From positions 1 to 28,498 of the IMG/VR virus record IMGVR_UViG_3300018080_000483: a stretch of 28,498 bases of DNA; one strand, written 5' to 3'. Below are positions 28,293-28,498 of this stretch, in pieces. Source of the DNA: a virus. The notes beneath the pieces were generated by a model, which saw only the letters and a program-made list of their open reading frames with translations, was not told the origin of the DNA and searched no databases. Made by a program: the position numbers and the translations under genes. The number at the start of each line of letters is the position of its first letter. The stretch's first letter is position 1.

Positions 28293-28498
28293 ATGCTGAG
28301 TTCGACATCCTTCGAGAAGCTCAACAACCAAGCCGAGGTCTTCTTCTCGGTCATCAACGCCGGGGCGACAGTACCGAGCCTTCCAGACGGAGCCTTCACG
28401 AAACGGCTCTGGGATCCTAACGATGTCAACCGCGCGCTGGCTGGCCCGAGCCAGATCCCAGTCACGATCGCCGAGCTCGGTGGCGCTGGGGCCTCGGG
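28293..28498 (+). CDS. Hypothetical phage protein, N-terminal part (cut by window edge)
   Basis: An open frame running off the right edge: about 68 residues beginning MLSSTSFEKLNNQAEVFFSV, then a LPDGAFTKRLWDPNDVNRAL segment and PVTIAELGG. GGGGA lies just before the ATG, and it starts 8 bases after the fibre stop. No family was recognised. Its position suggests a tail or neck structural protein, which cannot be tested here. Confidence 0.65.
   Translation, partial: MLSSTSFEKLNNQAEVFFSVINAGATVPSLPDGAFTKRLWDPNDVNRALAGPSQIPVTIAELGGAGAS

Noticed and set aside
1-28498. CRISPR arrays, insertion sequences, integrase or attachment sites
   Set aside because: No spaced short repeats of CRISPR type, no transposase or recombinase motifs, and no flanking direct repeats were seen.

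Overview
The window is a piece of a tailed bacteriophage (Caudoviricetes) genome, or of a prophage. It is GC-rich, almost gap-free, and its genes overlap by a few bases with clear Shine-Dalgarno sites. Hallmark genes are a large terminase, a DUF1073-type portal, a Mu gpF-like head protein, a DUF2213 protease/scaffold, a structural cement protein, a DUF2184 major capsid protein, head-tail connectors and a 1943-residue fibre. No integrase, repressor, tRNA or lysis cassette was recognised, so lifestyle is open. The host cannot be named. A domain in the fibre resembles, from memory, modules of Planctomycetes/Verrucomicrobia surface proteins, which is a weak hint only.

Layout. (1) 1-4452, minus strand: a recombination operon read leftward. 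In transcription order it holds a small unknown gene, a DUF3850/ASCH protein, a VRR-NUC nuclease, a membrane coiled-coil protein, two small unknowns, a Cas4/RecB-like PD-(D/E)XK exonuclease with four cysteines, a RecT annealase and an SbcC/RecF-like ATPase cut by the window edge. (2) 4453-4764: divergent control region with inverted and direct repeats. (3) 4765-10027, plus strand: early genes, namely two small proteins, a replication initiator-like protein with iteron-like repeats inside its gene, a protein of unknown function, a winged-helix protein, an HNH-like protein, an AT-hook protein, a DUF1937 nucleoside deoxyribosyltransferase-like protein, two tiny membrane proteins and a ParB-methyltransferase fusion that has lost its catalytic half. 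(4) 10055-14981: packaging region with two small-terminase-like proteins, a radical SAM enzyme, several small unknown genes and the large terminase. (5) 14989-22451: head and connector genes in canonical order. (6) 22453-28284: giant fibre gene, followed by a gene cut by the right edge.

How it works together: the exonuclease, RecT and SbcC-like ATPase would resect and anneal DNA ends; the initiator would bind repeats in its own gene, as lambda O does; the terminase packages DNA through the portal into a shell built on a scaffold probably made from an internal start in the protease gene. Intergenic gaps in the late region repeatedly carry a TTGAC-type -35 and a TA-rich -10, and two strong hairpin terminators split the late region into transcription units.

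Most notable: the candidate origin inside the initiator gene; a LamG-like domain of the fibre split by a roughly 200-residue foreign domain; a cement protein with two related modules in two different loops; the amputated ParB-methyltransferase; the radical SAM gene between terminase genes; and the nested scaffold start.
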